DNA of 64,000 nt, taken from contig CM066733.1 of NCBI GenBank assembly GCA_033961575.1, positions 103,383,921 to 103,447,920 on the forward strand, in the 5' to 3' direction. Shown here one piece after another: positions 33,222-45,385 of the stretch. The notes under the pieces were generated by a model. The model worked only from the letters and a program-made list of their open reading frames with translations. It was not told the DNA's origin and did not search any database. The translations under genes and the position numbers were made by a program. The DNA is from Aselliscus stoliczkanus. Its lineage: Eukaryota; Chordata; Mammalia; Chiroptera; Hipposideridae. How positions within the stretch are numbered: position 1 is the first letter of the stretch; every line of letters begins with the position of its first letter.

Positions 33222-35639
33222 CTTTGGACTTATCTCCATATTTTCTCTACAGGGGTTTATTTTTTTGCCTTCTACCCTGCGGGGAGAATCAAAGTAAGTC
33301 AACAATTGTATTTTTAAAATTATAACCAGTGAGGCTTCTTTGCTCCAATCAATATTGACATCAAATTTCAGAGAAAAATTACATATTGCTAAATAGTAAG
33401 TTTTGCTGTTGAAAACCAGACCATTAATTGGATTTATTTGCCTTAAACTGTAACTGCCTTTGTGTTTCATTTTGAAATGTCTTACAGTGTCTTACACATG
33501 ATTGAAAATGATTGGAAAAAAAAAAAATATATATATATATATATATATGTATATCTACAAAGAAAGACAACTCATGAAAGACTAACATTTTACTTACACC
33601 AAAAGTTATCAGAGAAAGAAATAATAAAAGAAAACCCCATAATTTGATGGGAAGGAAGGATAAGAAAAAGCAAGGAGATTCTGCATTTAGTCTACAGTAA
33701 TCTTTCAGGACTGTCAGATATGATTGAAAGATAATGCAAGATTTTTTTCTTGCCACAATTTATAGCATGTATCCATTAGGAATAATTATGGTTGCATGAT
33801 TTTGCTAGCTGTTATCTCTACAAGTGTTACTAATGGTTTTATCAATTACTCCCTGTCCAATAACGGCATGGTTGTAACCTAATTTAAAGACACTCTATCA
33901 CCAGGCTGATTTGTGTAGTAGTAAATGACAGCATTTGAGACACCAGCCAAATGACTCACTTCAGTGACTTAGTTAGTCTCTAATAATTAACAATTAGTAG
34001 GTACCTAGAGAAAGCTCACGAGACTAGAGCTCCCATGTTCCTCTTTCTTATCTAAATACAAGAAGTTAGAGAGACTTCAGTGATTCATATTAATAAAATT
34101 GAAGGCCTCTATGGGTTTGGAGAACATGTGTATATAAAAGCTGTTAATAATTCCTATTTAAAATGAAAAAAATCAGGGGTGATACATGTTCATAAGGCTA
34201 TGTCTTACTGCATTGGAATTGGTAATGAGATAAGACCCACAAGTAGAAAAATTACTCTCTAAGTATTTTTTTCCAGGCATGTTAGTTGCTTCAGTTCAGA
34301 AATAAAGTCAATGTGCTAAAAGGGGAATAGTGTTGGCAAATTTGTGCTATTTCTTGAACTTTAAAGGGAAAATGCTGGATATGCAAAAAAAAGCACTTCA
34401 TTATAGATCATTAGTGGGAACTTTATGTACAGCTGAAGGCTGAGAAAGGTATTGCCTGCTTAGAACTAGCTGGGAAGAAATTTGAAATCCCCTTCTTTTT
34501 TTAATGAATGTAAAAGATGATTTTTTTTTCTTTAAAGATGTTATCTCTAAGGATTTTTTAAAAGAAATCGGCCCATTTTGAAAGTCTAAATAAGAGCCTG
34601 AATTTCAAGCCTTAAGTGGCCTACATTTTCTGCAAGTAGTTTGGTTTCTCAGTGTGAAAGATAGTGGATGTGAAATAGGAAAGCAAGGAGGAGCAAGACT
34701 CCTGTGCAGCCCTTCTACAGAGTTCATTAGTGTATTTGGATCTACTCTGATGAGACCAAGTTGCTTTGGGATAATTCATCAATCAGATTGTTGTGTCAGA
34801 CCTTAGTACCTTAAGCCCTTCAGGTAAACCATGAACCCAAAAAGACAATTTACAAGTAGAAGGGGTCCGGTAGGATGATGAAGAGCTTCATTCAACACTA
34901 TCAAGACATTCCCAGTGGTAACAGAAGACCCCGATCTGCAGAGACATGGTACTGGACTTCGTTCTGTACCAGATTACTCTCAGCAGTCCCTAGGAAGAAC
35001 TAGGGAGCTGAGCCAACTACAAAGACATATCACAGCCTTGAATTTTTAGGAATGTTGTGGAAAAGTAGTCTTTTAAAACATCTTTACTCTTACAAGCAAG
35101 CCTATTTTGATCACTGCCACCGTCGTGGCTAGTTTCTGTTCCTTGCTAAATTCTGATGGACCTTTGTAACTCTAATTCCTTTGACTTACACCACAAATGT
35201 GTTAAAGAAATCAAGTCTGTGAATGAGCTGAAAACCTAGGTCCCCAGTGATTCCCTGCTACAGAGCATCATTTCTTGAACATATATTTGTCACCATTTTG
35301 TACTAATCACAAAAGAAATCAGTGGAAAGGAAGAAAATAAGTCACTGAGGGTCTGATCTTCTCTTCAATGAGGTCACAATGGCCAATTTGCAGAGATGGC
35401 TTTCTCTAATTTTCCCTTGTGGTGATGAGGTTATGAAATAGTCATTATAGCACTGCCCTCTCTGGAAACTGCTAAAAAACCTTCAGCCATAATAGAAGGG
35501 CAAGGACTCATGGTGTTTCTTACAATGGAATTGAAGCCCCACCCCTCCTTACCCAGTCTTATTTGCATATTCTTTTGAAAACCACACATTGAGTATCTAT
35601 AGCCCCAGCTGATGTCATCGGGCACAGCATGCAGCCACT
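33222..35639. other. Mostly unique sequence
   Basis: No gene, RNA gene or repeat family recognised except the AT tract at 33526-33548. Lowly CpG, AT-rich. The short open frames have no domains. Confidence 0.4.
33526..33548 (+). repeat. (AT)n tract after poly-A
   Basis: A-run followed by about 11 AT units ending in ATGTATAT. Confidence 0.92.
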
Positions 35640-35970
35640 AGAAGTGGGACAATTATAATTTTTGTAGCTGATTAATCATCATGAAAAAGTAACAGTCAAT
35701 TGACTCAATCATACATCCATGGTGATTAATCACACTTCACTTGTGTTTTTTTTTTTTTTTTCCCCCAAGTATTTTACTGACAGTGCAGATGTTGGTTGAT
35801 TTTCTCCCTTAGCCTTTTACTTGGTCACAGATGTTAAGTAATCACCTTGTCCTGATACTTGACTTATCCATAATCTTTGGTATTACAAGCCCTTAAAAGA
35901 AAATGTGTTTTTTTCTTAGAAATCAGACGGTAACATAGTTATTACCTTAAAAAAAAAAACAGGTTAATCA
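35640..35970. promoter_or_regulatory. Cluster of TAATC/GATTA homeodomain-type motifs
   Basis: GATTAATC occurs at 35670-35677 and again inside the perfect 12-bp palindrome GTGATTAATCAC at 35722-35733. GGTTAATCAA follows near 35961. Such inverted TAATC half-sites suit K50 homeodomain dimers (OTX/CRX/PITX type) or HNF1-like proteins. The block is free of repeats apart from a poly-T run at about 35743-35760. Motif reading only; no gene is assigned. Confidence 0.3.
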
Positions 35971-36611
35971 ATATATGAAATAGCCATAATTGTACTCTGT
36001 AATTACAGATGCTTCTTTTAATAATCATGCTACACCCCGATTTGTTCCCCGATGGCATGATTACTGATAAAACATTGGGAAAGAGGAATGTTTTTCTTTC
36101 CTCCTCCTGGAGTGTTAATAGCTCAATTCCATTTAGATTTAATCCAAAACTAGAATACCTAATCCAGATTCATAACGACCTCACCTGGTTGCATTTCATG
36201 TCTGGGGCAGATATAATTTACTCCTGAAAAAACAACAGACATCGTACAGTGCTCTCGACTTGAGCACAACACTATTTCAGGCGTCTCAGTTACTAGCCCA
36301 TAAGAGAAGCTGAAATTATTCCACTAGTGCCATATTTATAAAATTGTCACATATGAATTGTTGATATTTAAGAAGCAATTACAAATGCACCAGTCTGTTG
36401 GTAAAAGAGCAATATTCAGGAAATATTCTAAACGATTATGACTCAATTAAATCACTTTTAGGGACACGTGATGACCTAGTTTGTATTCAAGGCAACAGAA
36501 ATGCTCCCCTTCAGGTTTCCTTTGTAGTAGTGGGATTAGTGGGTGAGGTGTGTCGAAGAGATGCTGTAGTCAGGCCGTAGCAGACAGACTTGCCTGTCTA
36601 ATTTCTCAAAC
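35971..36611. other. Unassigned sequence
   Basis: Unique, repeat-poor, no gene recognised. Confidence 0.4.
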
Positions 36612-36627
36612 AGAAATGCCTGGCCCC

Positions 36628-36748
36628 TTGGGCCGGCCGAGCAGCGTGGTGGTTAAGCGCTGGCTTGGGACACCAGTGGACGCGGTTTGGGTCCCACATA
36701 TGAGGGCCAGTGACTCTGCCCTCAAAAAAAAAAAAAGAAAAGAAAGAA
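36628..36748 (+). mobile_element. tRNA-derived SINE, head-only short form
   Basis: 'GGGCCGGCCGAGCAGCGTGG', 'GGTTAAGCGCTGGCTTGGGA', 'CGGTTTGGGTCCCACATATG', 'GACTCTGCCCTC' then A-rich with AGAAAG units. TSD AGAAATGCCTGGCCCC (36612-36627) and AGAAATGTCTGGCCCC (36749-36764), one mismatch. Carries a C-to-A change in the anticodon arm region (CCAGTGGACG). Confidence 0.94.
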
Positions 36749-36764
36749 AGAAATGTCTGGCCCC

Positions 36765-37559
36765 AAGGGAGAAGCAAAGGAGCCATCACAAAGTGAGGCC
36801 CCATGCCACTCCCCACACTAGCATCCATGATTTCAGTCTCTACAGCCTTAGAAGAAGGTATCTTCTCCCAATACTGACCTTCAAATAATCTTTGAGATCA
36901 TTTCCCATCTAAGAAATTGATCTCGTGCCAAGATAATGCAGCAGCATTGAGTTCTGTCCTGGGCGACTGTCTTGATACAGTTAATAAAGAGCCTTGGGTT
37001 GGATATAATTGTTAATAAACTAATTCTAAAAATCCACTCAAATGTCACTTATAATCAGAATTTTCCACTGGGCTAGGACCCCTGGGGAAACGTTTGAAGA
37101 TGTGAATCTTGTATGCGATGGCAGGAATGAACATAAGAAGGTGGAGGGCCACCATTGCTTAGTTGTTTAAAATGATCACATGTGATGAAGCTCAGAAATA
37201 CTTGCAGATGTGAGAACGTAGGAAGAAAGTAAGAGATAGAGAGAAGAACTCTTAGGAAACTTTCCAACTCAAACCAGTCTTCTTTGGATATGCCAGAGGG
37301 AGAGGTGAAAAGATTTTATGACTTGTAATTTATAGCAGGAACATCAAGGCACAGAAGATAATATAAAAGCAGTTCAGTGAGGAGATACCCATGACATGAA
37401 ACTATTTAAAACAATTAATCAAAAAAGCCTAATTATTCAATTAGATGGATAAATGAATCTTTTTAAAGTGGGTATGCAAAAAAGAGAGTGATGATGAAAT
37501 CTTTTAAAGGGAAATGAGTGTAACAAATCAGCTAAATATGATCTCTAAAAAAATTGTGA
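36765..37559. other. Unassigned sequence
   Basis: Nothing recognised. Confidence 0.4.
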
Positions 37560-38560
37560 ATAATAAGTCAGTGATTATGTTTTAATTGGGCTTTAGCTTT
37601 ATTATAATTGAGGACACTCATTATCTTGTTTTATTGTATTTATGATTTTAATATTCATGCCATTTGGTACTTTATCTTTGTATACTTTCTGCCAGTGCTT
37701 GTTGCACTTCCTGGCTGATTAGTGCCTGGGTCAGTGTGAAGTGAATACAGATGTCTCAATAATGATCGGCAGGAGTGTTGGGCTGATTTTCAGTGTTTGA
37801 AGGTCTTCTATAAAGTCGTCCTTTGTGCAATTGTGAGGGTTATTTTTTTCCCTTTTTTTTTTCTTTTTTTCTCTCTCTCAACATGAGCAGCTCTATTGGT
37901 AAGAGTCCTCTAACAGGAAGCTGTTTTTCACTCTGAAGGGGATCAAGAGACTTTGTTTTGTAGGTATGATAAGTGTTTCTAAACGAGGATTTTATACATG
38001 CACATTTATCCTGTCTTAGGAAAAATCAACTAGGCTTTATGCAAGCAGGAACATCGAACTGAAAATTCAAGCTCTTTATCTGAGGGTAAAACTGAGGGCA
38101 AAACAGGCTCTCAGGCTTGTAACTTCCAAAAGATCGGATAAACCACTCTTTGTTCACAGAGAAGGGCAGTTGAGCCAAAGATTATTTCCAAGTTTTTGTC
38201 AATCACATTGCCCTGTAAAAGGTGCACACATGGCTGATTGCTTACACACTCAATATCTGCCAAAAGATGCAGTCAGAAGGGGTCGGCAACTGTTCAGCTG
38301 CCTTATACGTACCGTAGAGAGACCTTAAAACGGGCCTTTGAGAAGCAGAGGGTAACCATTTAGTGCTCGTGCGTGGGATATCTGTGAACCCCAGTGACAT
38401 ATGTGAGTACTTAATTCATTTTTTAAATCTTTCGAATGAGTCGGTGGCAAGAATTATATTTAGGATTTTATTTAGGCCCTGGTGATATTGACATCAGCAG
38501 GTAAATAAAGAGACGTACTTTATTTTGCCCCATTGCCAGAGAAGTGCATATTTTCCAGGC
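37560..38560. promoter_or_regulatory. Second repeat-poor block, possible non-coding constraint
   Basis: No repeat scars except pyrimidine runs at about 37846-37880. Includes GTCAATCAC (38199-38207), a PBX/MEIS-like core, and ATTTATAGGACC-type AT-rich stretches. Listed as a candidate only on texture. Confidence 0.2.
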
Positions 38561-38869
38561 ATTCCTCCTCTTAGCAAATGAGCTTAATTAATAAAATAAA
38601 TAACAAGTGAGAAAATAAATGAATTTGAAGTAAAACACCCACACATCTGACAGCCTCTGAGATTCTGAGTGTTCTATTCTGCCTTATCATTTCTCTAAAT
38701 GCAGCAATAAAAATTATTTGAAAACTTGAACATAACTCTTTACTGACAGATATATCTTTTGTCATTATAGTTTAAACAAGAAAAATTTACTTTTAATATT
38801 AGGTCACAGTGTGTGTTAAGTCTCTCTTTCTACATAGTAGATTTTAGGCAAGTGCTCAAATTTTAAGCA

Positions 38870-39090
38870 GGCTTTCTCAACTTTAGCCTTATTGACCTTC
38901 AGACAATTCTTTGTTGGGAGAGGCTGTGTGTGCTATGCACTGTAGGATGTTTAGCAGCATCTCTGGATCCACCCACTAGATGCCAGTAGCACCCCCTTCC
39001 CCTCAGTTGTGACAATCAAAAATGTCACATTACCAAATGTCCTGAGGGGATGAGTGGGGCAAATTGTTGACAGTAAAACATTCTTAAAAC
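38870..39090 (+). mobile_element. MER5A-like hAT (Charlie) non-autonomous DNA transposon
   Basis: In order: 'CTTTCTCAACTTTAGCCTTA' (where MER5A has ggttctcaaccttggcacta), 'ACAATTCTTTGTTGGGAGAG', 'CACTGTAGGATGTTTAGCAG', 'CCCACTAGATGCCAGTAGCA', 'CAGTTGTGACAATCAAAAAT', 'CCAAATGTCCTGAGGGG'. A near full-length, decayed copy. Confidence 0.88.
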
Positions 39091-40108
39091 AAAGATAGCC
39101 CACAATAATATAGAAATAGACAATTATAAAAGCAGGCCATTGATCATATATGCTGAAATTAAGAAGTATTGGACAATTTTCAGCTCAGTTTCCTTATCAT
39201 AACCAGTATTATCATCCATGATATTTGCACTTTTTCCCAAAAATGAAAAGAAATATTAAAAGAATCCTGTGATGTTTTAGCTTGAAGAAAATTTATAAAT
39301 TTACTGGAATAATAATGACAATGATAAGAACAGCAATAATAGGAACATCCATATATCCATGTTATCACTGAGGTCATTTTATCATGAATGGCTTCTTGGG
39401 GTAACACACCCAGGTGACCCTGCCTAATCAATGCTTATCCCTTGCTCCAGTGCTGGTTTGAGGACTAGAGGCTGTGTCACAACGTGGCTGGCACCATCTT
39501 TCAAGGATGTCTGGCTACGGGATCTTGGATCAACACCGTGTGTTTAATTGAGTCTAATGACTTCAGTGTTTCCATTTTGAAGGTGTGTAGATCAAATTAT
39601 TTAATCTGTGATTCTGAGAGTAAAGAAGGATTATTAAAGAAGAAATAAGGACTCCCTGTATGTGATTCACCAGTTCATATACACATATATATCACTCATT
39701 GCAGGAGGTCCAGCACAGGTAAGATTTCTACTTTACCTATGTTGGATCAAAGTTTTCCATTAGGGGAGAGAGTCAATGGAATATTCAGTGTGGGCCTTAC
39801 ATGGTGTCCTCTCTCTGTCCCATGCATATTCTCTGCAAAACTGATAGCTCCTTCAACTACCATTATTTTACTTACTCTGGTTAAAAAACAGTAAAAGCAA
39901 TACATTTTTCTCCTTAACTTCTTTTTAGCTGCCACTAAGACTCATCATTCGTTTAGCTGAGTGTTCTTAAAAATTCTTTAGCTTTTTATATGTTGTATGT
40001 TTCCCCTTGTCTTTCTATGTCTTATAATTGCTGAATTAAGGTCACCAGCACACACTTCTCATTTTGCTTACTTCTCAAGACTTGACTTCCCTGTGAGCTT
40101 TTCCTCCT
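39091..40108. other. Unassigned sequence
   Basis: No gene or repeat family recognised. Confidence 0.4.
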
Positions 40109-40125
40109 AAAGATAAGTTCCTTGT

Positions 40126-40235
40126 AGGCCAGCTGAGTGGCGCAGTGGTTAAGAGCTGGCTTGGGACACCAGCGGCCCCGGTTCAGTTCCTACATATGAG
40201 GGCCAGTGACACTGCCCTTAAAAAAAAAAAAAAAA
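40126..40235 (+). mobile_element. tRNA-derived SINE, head-only short form
   Basis: 'GGCCAGCTGAGTGGCGCAG', 'TGGTTAAGAGCTGGCTTGGG', 'ACACCAGCGGCCCCGGTTCA', 'CCTACATATGAGGGCCAGTG', 'ACACTGCCCTT' and about 18 A. The longest and most perfect TSD in the window: AAAGATAAGTTCCTTGT at 40109-40125 and 40236-40252 (17 bp). This copy looks recent. Confidence 0.96.
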
Positions 40236-40252
40236 AAAGATAAGTTCCTTGT

Positions 40253-42074
40253 TCTGTAAGAATTTGAGTCACATGATGTAAAAGTAAGCAAACTCCAGGC
40301 ATCTCACATCTAAGTTTTCACTCTGATGGTTCTAACCATCCTAGACAGCTATTGCCCAATCTGTTGTAAGTCACTGTTGGTTACATATAAGTTCTCTCCT
40401 TGTGATCTTCTCCCTTGACCATGAGATATGAGATCTCTCTATGTTGTATGCCCCACAGCTTTGGTTGGGAGTGAAAAGCTTCCAAATGAAGTAACTTGAA
40501 GAACGTTAACACCCAAGAAGTAAAGGAAATGAGTCCCCAAGGATGCTGCACCTGTTCTTTTTCCTCTTTGGAAAGCTTACCTCTTTTCCTTTAATTGTAT
40601 GACAACAACAAGAAAATCAGAATTTTTAAGCATAAGATGCAGAAACTGCAAATTGCCTTTACACATCTATAATCCCTTTTTAGGTGTTTAAACATTTAAC
40701 TACTTGTTTCATATTGTGTGTTACTTTAGTAGAAAATATGTTTTTCCTGTTCAAACCTATTATTGGAAGTGTATATTAATTACTTAAATCAAAGGCTAAT
40801 ATGTGTTTTCCATATACACATGAGAGGTAGAAAAATCTATTCTCAAATTTCCATGAAGATGTTCTTGACATTCCATTCAGAAGCCAGTTTCATAATTATA
40901 TGCCAATCATTTTGACAAAGAATTTCATTATTTTTTCTCATGAGATAATGTATATCAACATGTAAATTCAGATGATACACTTCAAAAATGCAAAAATAAA
41001 ACTAGTATTTTAAGTGGTTTATTATTCTTTTCTGAAATTAAATTCAGAATAAAAACTAAATGACATAAATTATACACTATTAGCAGAACTATAAAAAGAA
41101 TTAAAAAGAAGAAATGTTTGCAAAGTCAACCATCACATTAAAAAAATTTTTTTGCTGGGTTAGCTGAAAGACCATGAAAAAAATCCACCTGCCATTCAGT
41201 TTAATTTCTTGTGTTTAGAGCTCTACAGCATTCTGTGTAAAACTAATCAATAAAAAGGATTTATGAGACCTTGAAATAGAACAGTCGAAAGGAGGAAATT
41301 ATAGTCAGTTTTAGTTATTAAAGATTTTCGCCACTAAATTTAGTATAAGGGAAACATTATACATCTTTTTTAGCTGAAACAGGACATTTATCAAATGCAT
41401 GGATTGGGGAGACAATTGCGCTTAGACCCACTGTAATGTGTCTTTATTTGTTGCTCACCATTTATTGTCGGCTGTAGTGAGGTCAACTAGGCCTAAACAG
41501 AAGGGAAACACGATCGGAAAACTTGGTTTAAAAAAAAGCAGATACAGTGAGCCATGACCTAAACACGAGAGAAAAAAAAAGTATTTGTGATTTGAAATCT
41601 GGTCCATATTAAAATCTTTCTGTGACTATTTTTAAAAGAATAAGAGCAGTGAAAGAAAGAAACAGGGAGAGAGGAAGGAAGAAGGAAGAAGCCAAACTCA
41701 CCATCTCCTCAAATGGCTTCTCACTATTATGGAATCAAAATTTAGTTCTGATCATACTCAGAGACCAAGTTATTACTGATTTTCATTTATTTTTGGTATC
41801 ATAAGATGTGTAGGACCATGAACATTTCTGAAAATAGTTATACGTGGACTATGTAACAGTATTGCTTGGTGACAATCAGTTTCCAGAGACTGCCTCAAAG
41901 CACTTGGGGACCATGAGGCTTTTATTTAGATACATTTCTTAGCAGGCTAATTTGAGAAAATTCAAGAATTTAGCCTTTGTTTGATGAAATACAAATGACA
42001 GATGGTATATTGCAATATTTTGAAAAGAAAAAATACAATGATACACAGAACATAAGATTGCTATAATAATAATG
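40253..42074. other. Unassigned sequence
   Basis: No gene seen. AGGGAGAGAGGAAGGAAGAA-type purine tract near 41665-41690. Confidence 0.4.
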
Positions 42075-42260
42075 GTACTTAGCATTCACACTGAGTTCAT
42101 CTGCAAAGCACTTGACAAACAACCAATTTAGCCTCATAACACTCCTGAGAGACAGGTAAGTATCATTACTGCCATTCTACAGATGGGGAAAATGAGGCAT
42201 GGAGGTTAAGTATCTTTGCCTAAGGCTATTGGAAATAAATAGCAACACCTGGGTTAAGTT
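42075..42260 (-). mobile_element. MIR SINE relic
   Basis: 'GCAAAGCACTTGACAAACAA', 'TTTAGCCTCATAACACTCCT', 'ATTCTACAGATGGGGAAAAT', 'GAGGCATGGAGGTTAAGTAT' match inverted MIR. Confidence 0.7.
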
Positions 42261-43274
42261 TACAGCACACAGACCTACCTGGATAAAAAATCAGGGGACC
42301 CATATTATTTCAACCAAAACAGTGAAGATTTCAGTGCTAATTATTTTTTTTTCCTTTGAAAGATTAACATGTCATTCAGTTAACAATGATTTTTCTGGTA
42401 ATTTGAAATACTTACCTTCAGAAAACAATAACCTGTCCCCTGTATTTTTTTTTTTTTTTGCCTGATTCATTCATCTTACTGTCTCCGCAATTATCCCCAA
42501 AAACTGCGTTTTCTGAATGACTAGGTGATGAGGTCCTTTACAGTCAGTGTCACCTGGTGGCAGAGCATTGAGACTCAGCTTTCGTTTTACATTAATGTTG
42601 CAAATCATATTGATGGGCTTCGCTTCAAAATTATGATGACTTCTCATTTCTGATGCGTAATAATTGTTGGCAGTTTCATAACCTATACAATATGAGGGAA
42701 AAACATAAGTAGATTTTATTATTTTCTACTAGTTAACTTTCTCCATAATTCTGAATTCCAAAATTATTGTTCATGCTGTAGAATATCACCAAAGAAACAA
42801 TTCTCAGCATGAAAGCAATCGCCTAGATTGCTTATTTTTGAAGGTTTTGCTGCTGCTTTCTTTTAGAAGCTGCCCAGTTTTTACTGAATGTTCTGCAGGG
42901 TCAGAAGCACAATGGAAAACAGCACAAATTTTAGTGCAAGATTCCTTTTCTTTCTCTTTGGAAGATCAGTAAGATTAATGACCATATTTTCATATATGCA
43001 TACTTCTTAATTCCTAGCCCCTAGGATCTTACGCACCAGTTGAGGGAACAAGATTTGAAACAAGAGTGAGCGAAGCACTAACAACACTGTGGGAAGGAAA
43101 TAGATGTCATATTCTGCTATCTAATAAATACGTTGAAGAAATATAGAAAGGAACAGAGGTTACTTTGTATGTTCATGTACTGAAAACAGTACTTACTAAA
43201 GTGCTTATGATTTGTACGTGTGTCCAGGATTGAAGAATCTGATTCTGAAAATTATTCCTGTAAACTTTTTGCCA
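42261..43274. other. Unassigned sequence
   Basis: No gene or repeat family recognised. Poly-T at about 42446-42459. Confidence 0.4.
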
Positions 43275-43321
<47 letters not shown>

Positions 43322-43322
43322 A
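43275..43322 (+). repeat. (TATC)12 microsatellite
   Basis: About twelve near-perfect TATC units, 48 bp. Confidence 0.97.
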
Positions 43323-43379
43323 CATATATAATGTGTTGAAGTACTGTCTATTCTGTTAATCTTACTAATATCAACCAGA

Positions 43380-44170
43380 ACCACAGATTATTTTAGCATA
43401 ACAATATATTTACATCTTTAATATATTTACATACATGATTTATTTTTCCCGATGATGTTCATAGATATTTTGCCTATTTATTCTCTTAAACAAACTTCAG
43501 AATTATTTTATTATGACCCCAAATAACACTTTATTAATCCTATAATTAATTTGGAGAAACAATTTGCATATCTTACAAAATCCAGTGTTCTATCATGGAA
43601 ATACAGTTTGTATTCCTATTGTATTCAAGTCTTTATTTATATCACTTAAGAAAGTGTTTTAATACCCTTCATATAGATTATGTGCATTTCTTATTAAGAT
43701 ATTTCTATTATGCAAATAGTACCTTTTTTCATTAAGTGCCCTAATTGGTTATTGCTGCTATACTGAAAAACTATCAACATTTGCCATTTAATTTGTATCT
43801 AATCATTGTAATAAACTTTAATATTAAATCTAAGAGTTTTGTAGATGATTATCTTGAGTTTTCTATTTAAATAGTCATATTGTCTGCAAACAATAACAAA
43901 AACTTGTCTTCTCTTATTTCAGTATTATGTTTTATTGCCTTGGCAAGGGAGTCTGTCTGTGTTAATCAATATAGGTAATAGCAAACATTCTCTTTCAGTT
44001 AAATATAATATTGCCTATTTTTAAGGTAATTTAAAATACATATGAATGACCCTTTTATTCCTAATTTTGTAGAAATTATATATATATTTTTAATGAAACA
44101 TGAGTGTGGAATGAGATTGAAGTCATTTTTAACAACAAATGAGAGGGAGCAAAAGAAATACTATGTGATT
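43380..44170 (-). mobile_element. LINE-1 ORF2 fragment, antisense
   Basis: Read on the minus strand it follows the L1 reverse-transcriptase region. At 43873-43890 the minus strand encodes F-A-D-N-M-T, where L1 has the catalytic F-A-D-D-M. Nearby plus-strand wording such as 'GTCTGCAAACAATAACAAAA', 'TTTATTGCCTTGGCAAGGGA' and 'GTTAATCAATATAGGTAATA' parallels inverted L1. One active-site aspartate is lost and stops are frequent, so it is dead. Confidence 0.72.
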
Positions 44171-44238
44171 GCTTTTTGTATTTATCTATTCACGCATGTA
44201 TATATGTTAAATTACAAATTAAAATATTTATACATATA

Positions 44239-44317
44239 TTGGGTTGTTGGAAAAGTCATGATGTATTTTTTCTATTTTTCATTGCAAAAATGCGTCATGA
44301 CTTTTCCAACAACCCAA
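44239..44317 (+). mobile_element. Tc1/mariner-type palindromic MITE, family 1, copy B
   Basis: A 79-bp element between TA at 44237-44238 and 44318-44319. Arms TTGGGTTGTTGGAAAAGTCA and reverse complement, with a short asymmetric loop CTATTTTTCATTGC. The near-perfect palindrome gives a long hairpin RNA if transcribed. It sits in an AT-rich target beside a CA microsatellite. Same orientation as the copy at 47453. Confidence 0.96.
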
Positions 44318-44339
44318 TAGTTGTATATGACATATATAC

Positions 44340-44340
<1 letters not shown>

Positions 44341-44378
<38 letters not shown>
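44341..44378 (+). repeat. (AC)19 microsatellite
   Basis: 38 bp of uninterrupted AC. Confidence 0.97.
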
Positions 44379-44380
<2 letters not shown>

Positions 44381-45079
44381 CTATCTAATGCAGCTAGAAA
44401 GACTAACATTGCTGTACTAAATTCTCTCTGGTCATAAATTAAAACAACTAAGAGGCCGTGTCTTAGTACATAATGCTGACTGCCACACAATTTTCTTATG
44501 TTATTTCAGATTTCTGTAATTATTTTCAGATTCTCCTTGGATTCAGGATAATTTTCTCTTTACCTCTTTGTGTTTTTTAATTAGACCTTGTGTTATATTT
44601 GTGTTCATTTTGTCTTCCTTCCTATTCTTAAATCAGAGTGATCCAGAATCAGTGTTTGCCATGTGACAAAGTATCAATTTCCTTAGAAGCTGTTCATGGT
44701 CCACCAAGTACTAACTGAATCACCTTTTCTTATCTGTGTATTTAACATCTACTATTAGCAGCCATAAATCAGGGTCTAATAACAGTTTATCTGGTTCAGC
44801 GCTTCTGGACTAAAAGGGAACCGTTTTCCAACTCCTTTGCTAGAATCTCTGGCACCCTATGCCTGAAAGAGAGGAAAATTCTATACTGTACTGCTTTAGG
44901 CGCTTCTGTCCATGGACCATATATGGTCCCATACCTGTAGGATAATATTTTATAAGATGTAACTTCCTATGTTAACCTGACACCACGAGTGCAGTTGATT
45001 TATTAAAAATTGTGTTCTATGTATGAGTGTATAAAAATGTATATGGTAGAGATGGCTCTGAGACATAAGGACCAAAGAC
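44379..45079. other. Unassigned sequence
   Basis: No gene or repeat family recognised apart from the palindrome listed separately. Confidence 0.4.
44914..44929. promoter_or_regulatory. Palindrome containing a consensus CArG box
   Basis: GGACCATATATGGTCC is a perfect 16-bp palindrome. Its core CCATATATGG fits CC(A/T)6GG, the SRF binding consensus. No gene or promoter context is visible, so use by SRF is unproven. Confidence 0.35.
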
Positions 45080-45385
45080 CAAGAACCAGAAAGAGACATC
45101 TGGCATTAAGGGTGGCCCTCAGCTCACAGCCAGTAAGGAAATAGGACTTGCAATCATGAGACAGTAGATTCTATCGGCATCTTGAACAACCCTCAAATGA
45201 GAGTTTCTCCCAGAACCTCTAGATAAGAGCCCCGACCTGCTAATGCCTTGGTTTTGGTCCTGGGAGACCCTCAACAGAGAATCAGCTCACCCAAGCTGCA
45301 CTGGGACTTCTGACTCTCCAAAACTAGAAGATACTAAATTTGTGCTAAGAAACGTCTAAGTTTGTGGTGTCAGGCCCATTATTAT
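45080..45385 (+). mobile_element. Old LTR-type repeat (MaLR-like), 3' part
   Basis: 'CGACCTGCTAATGCCTTGGT', 'TTTTGGTCCTGGGAGACCCT', 'GGGACTTCTGACTCTCCAAA', 'CTAGAAGATACTAAATTTG' and 'GTCTAAGTTTGTGGTGTCAG' parallel the familiar MLT1-like close 'ccttgattttagcc..gagaccc..cttctgacctccagaactgtaagat..aatttg..ccactaagtttgtgg'. Degraded, no coding part. Confidence 0.6.
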
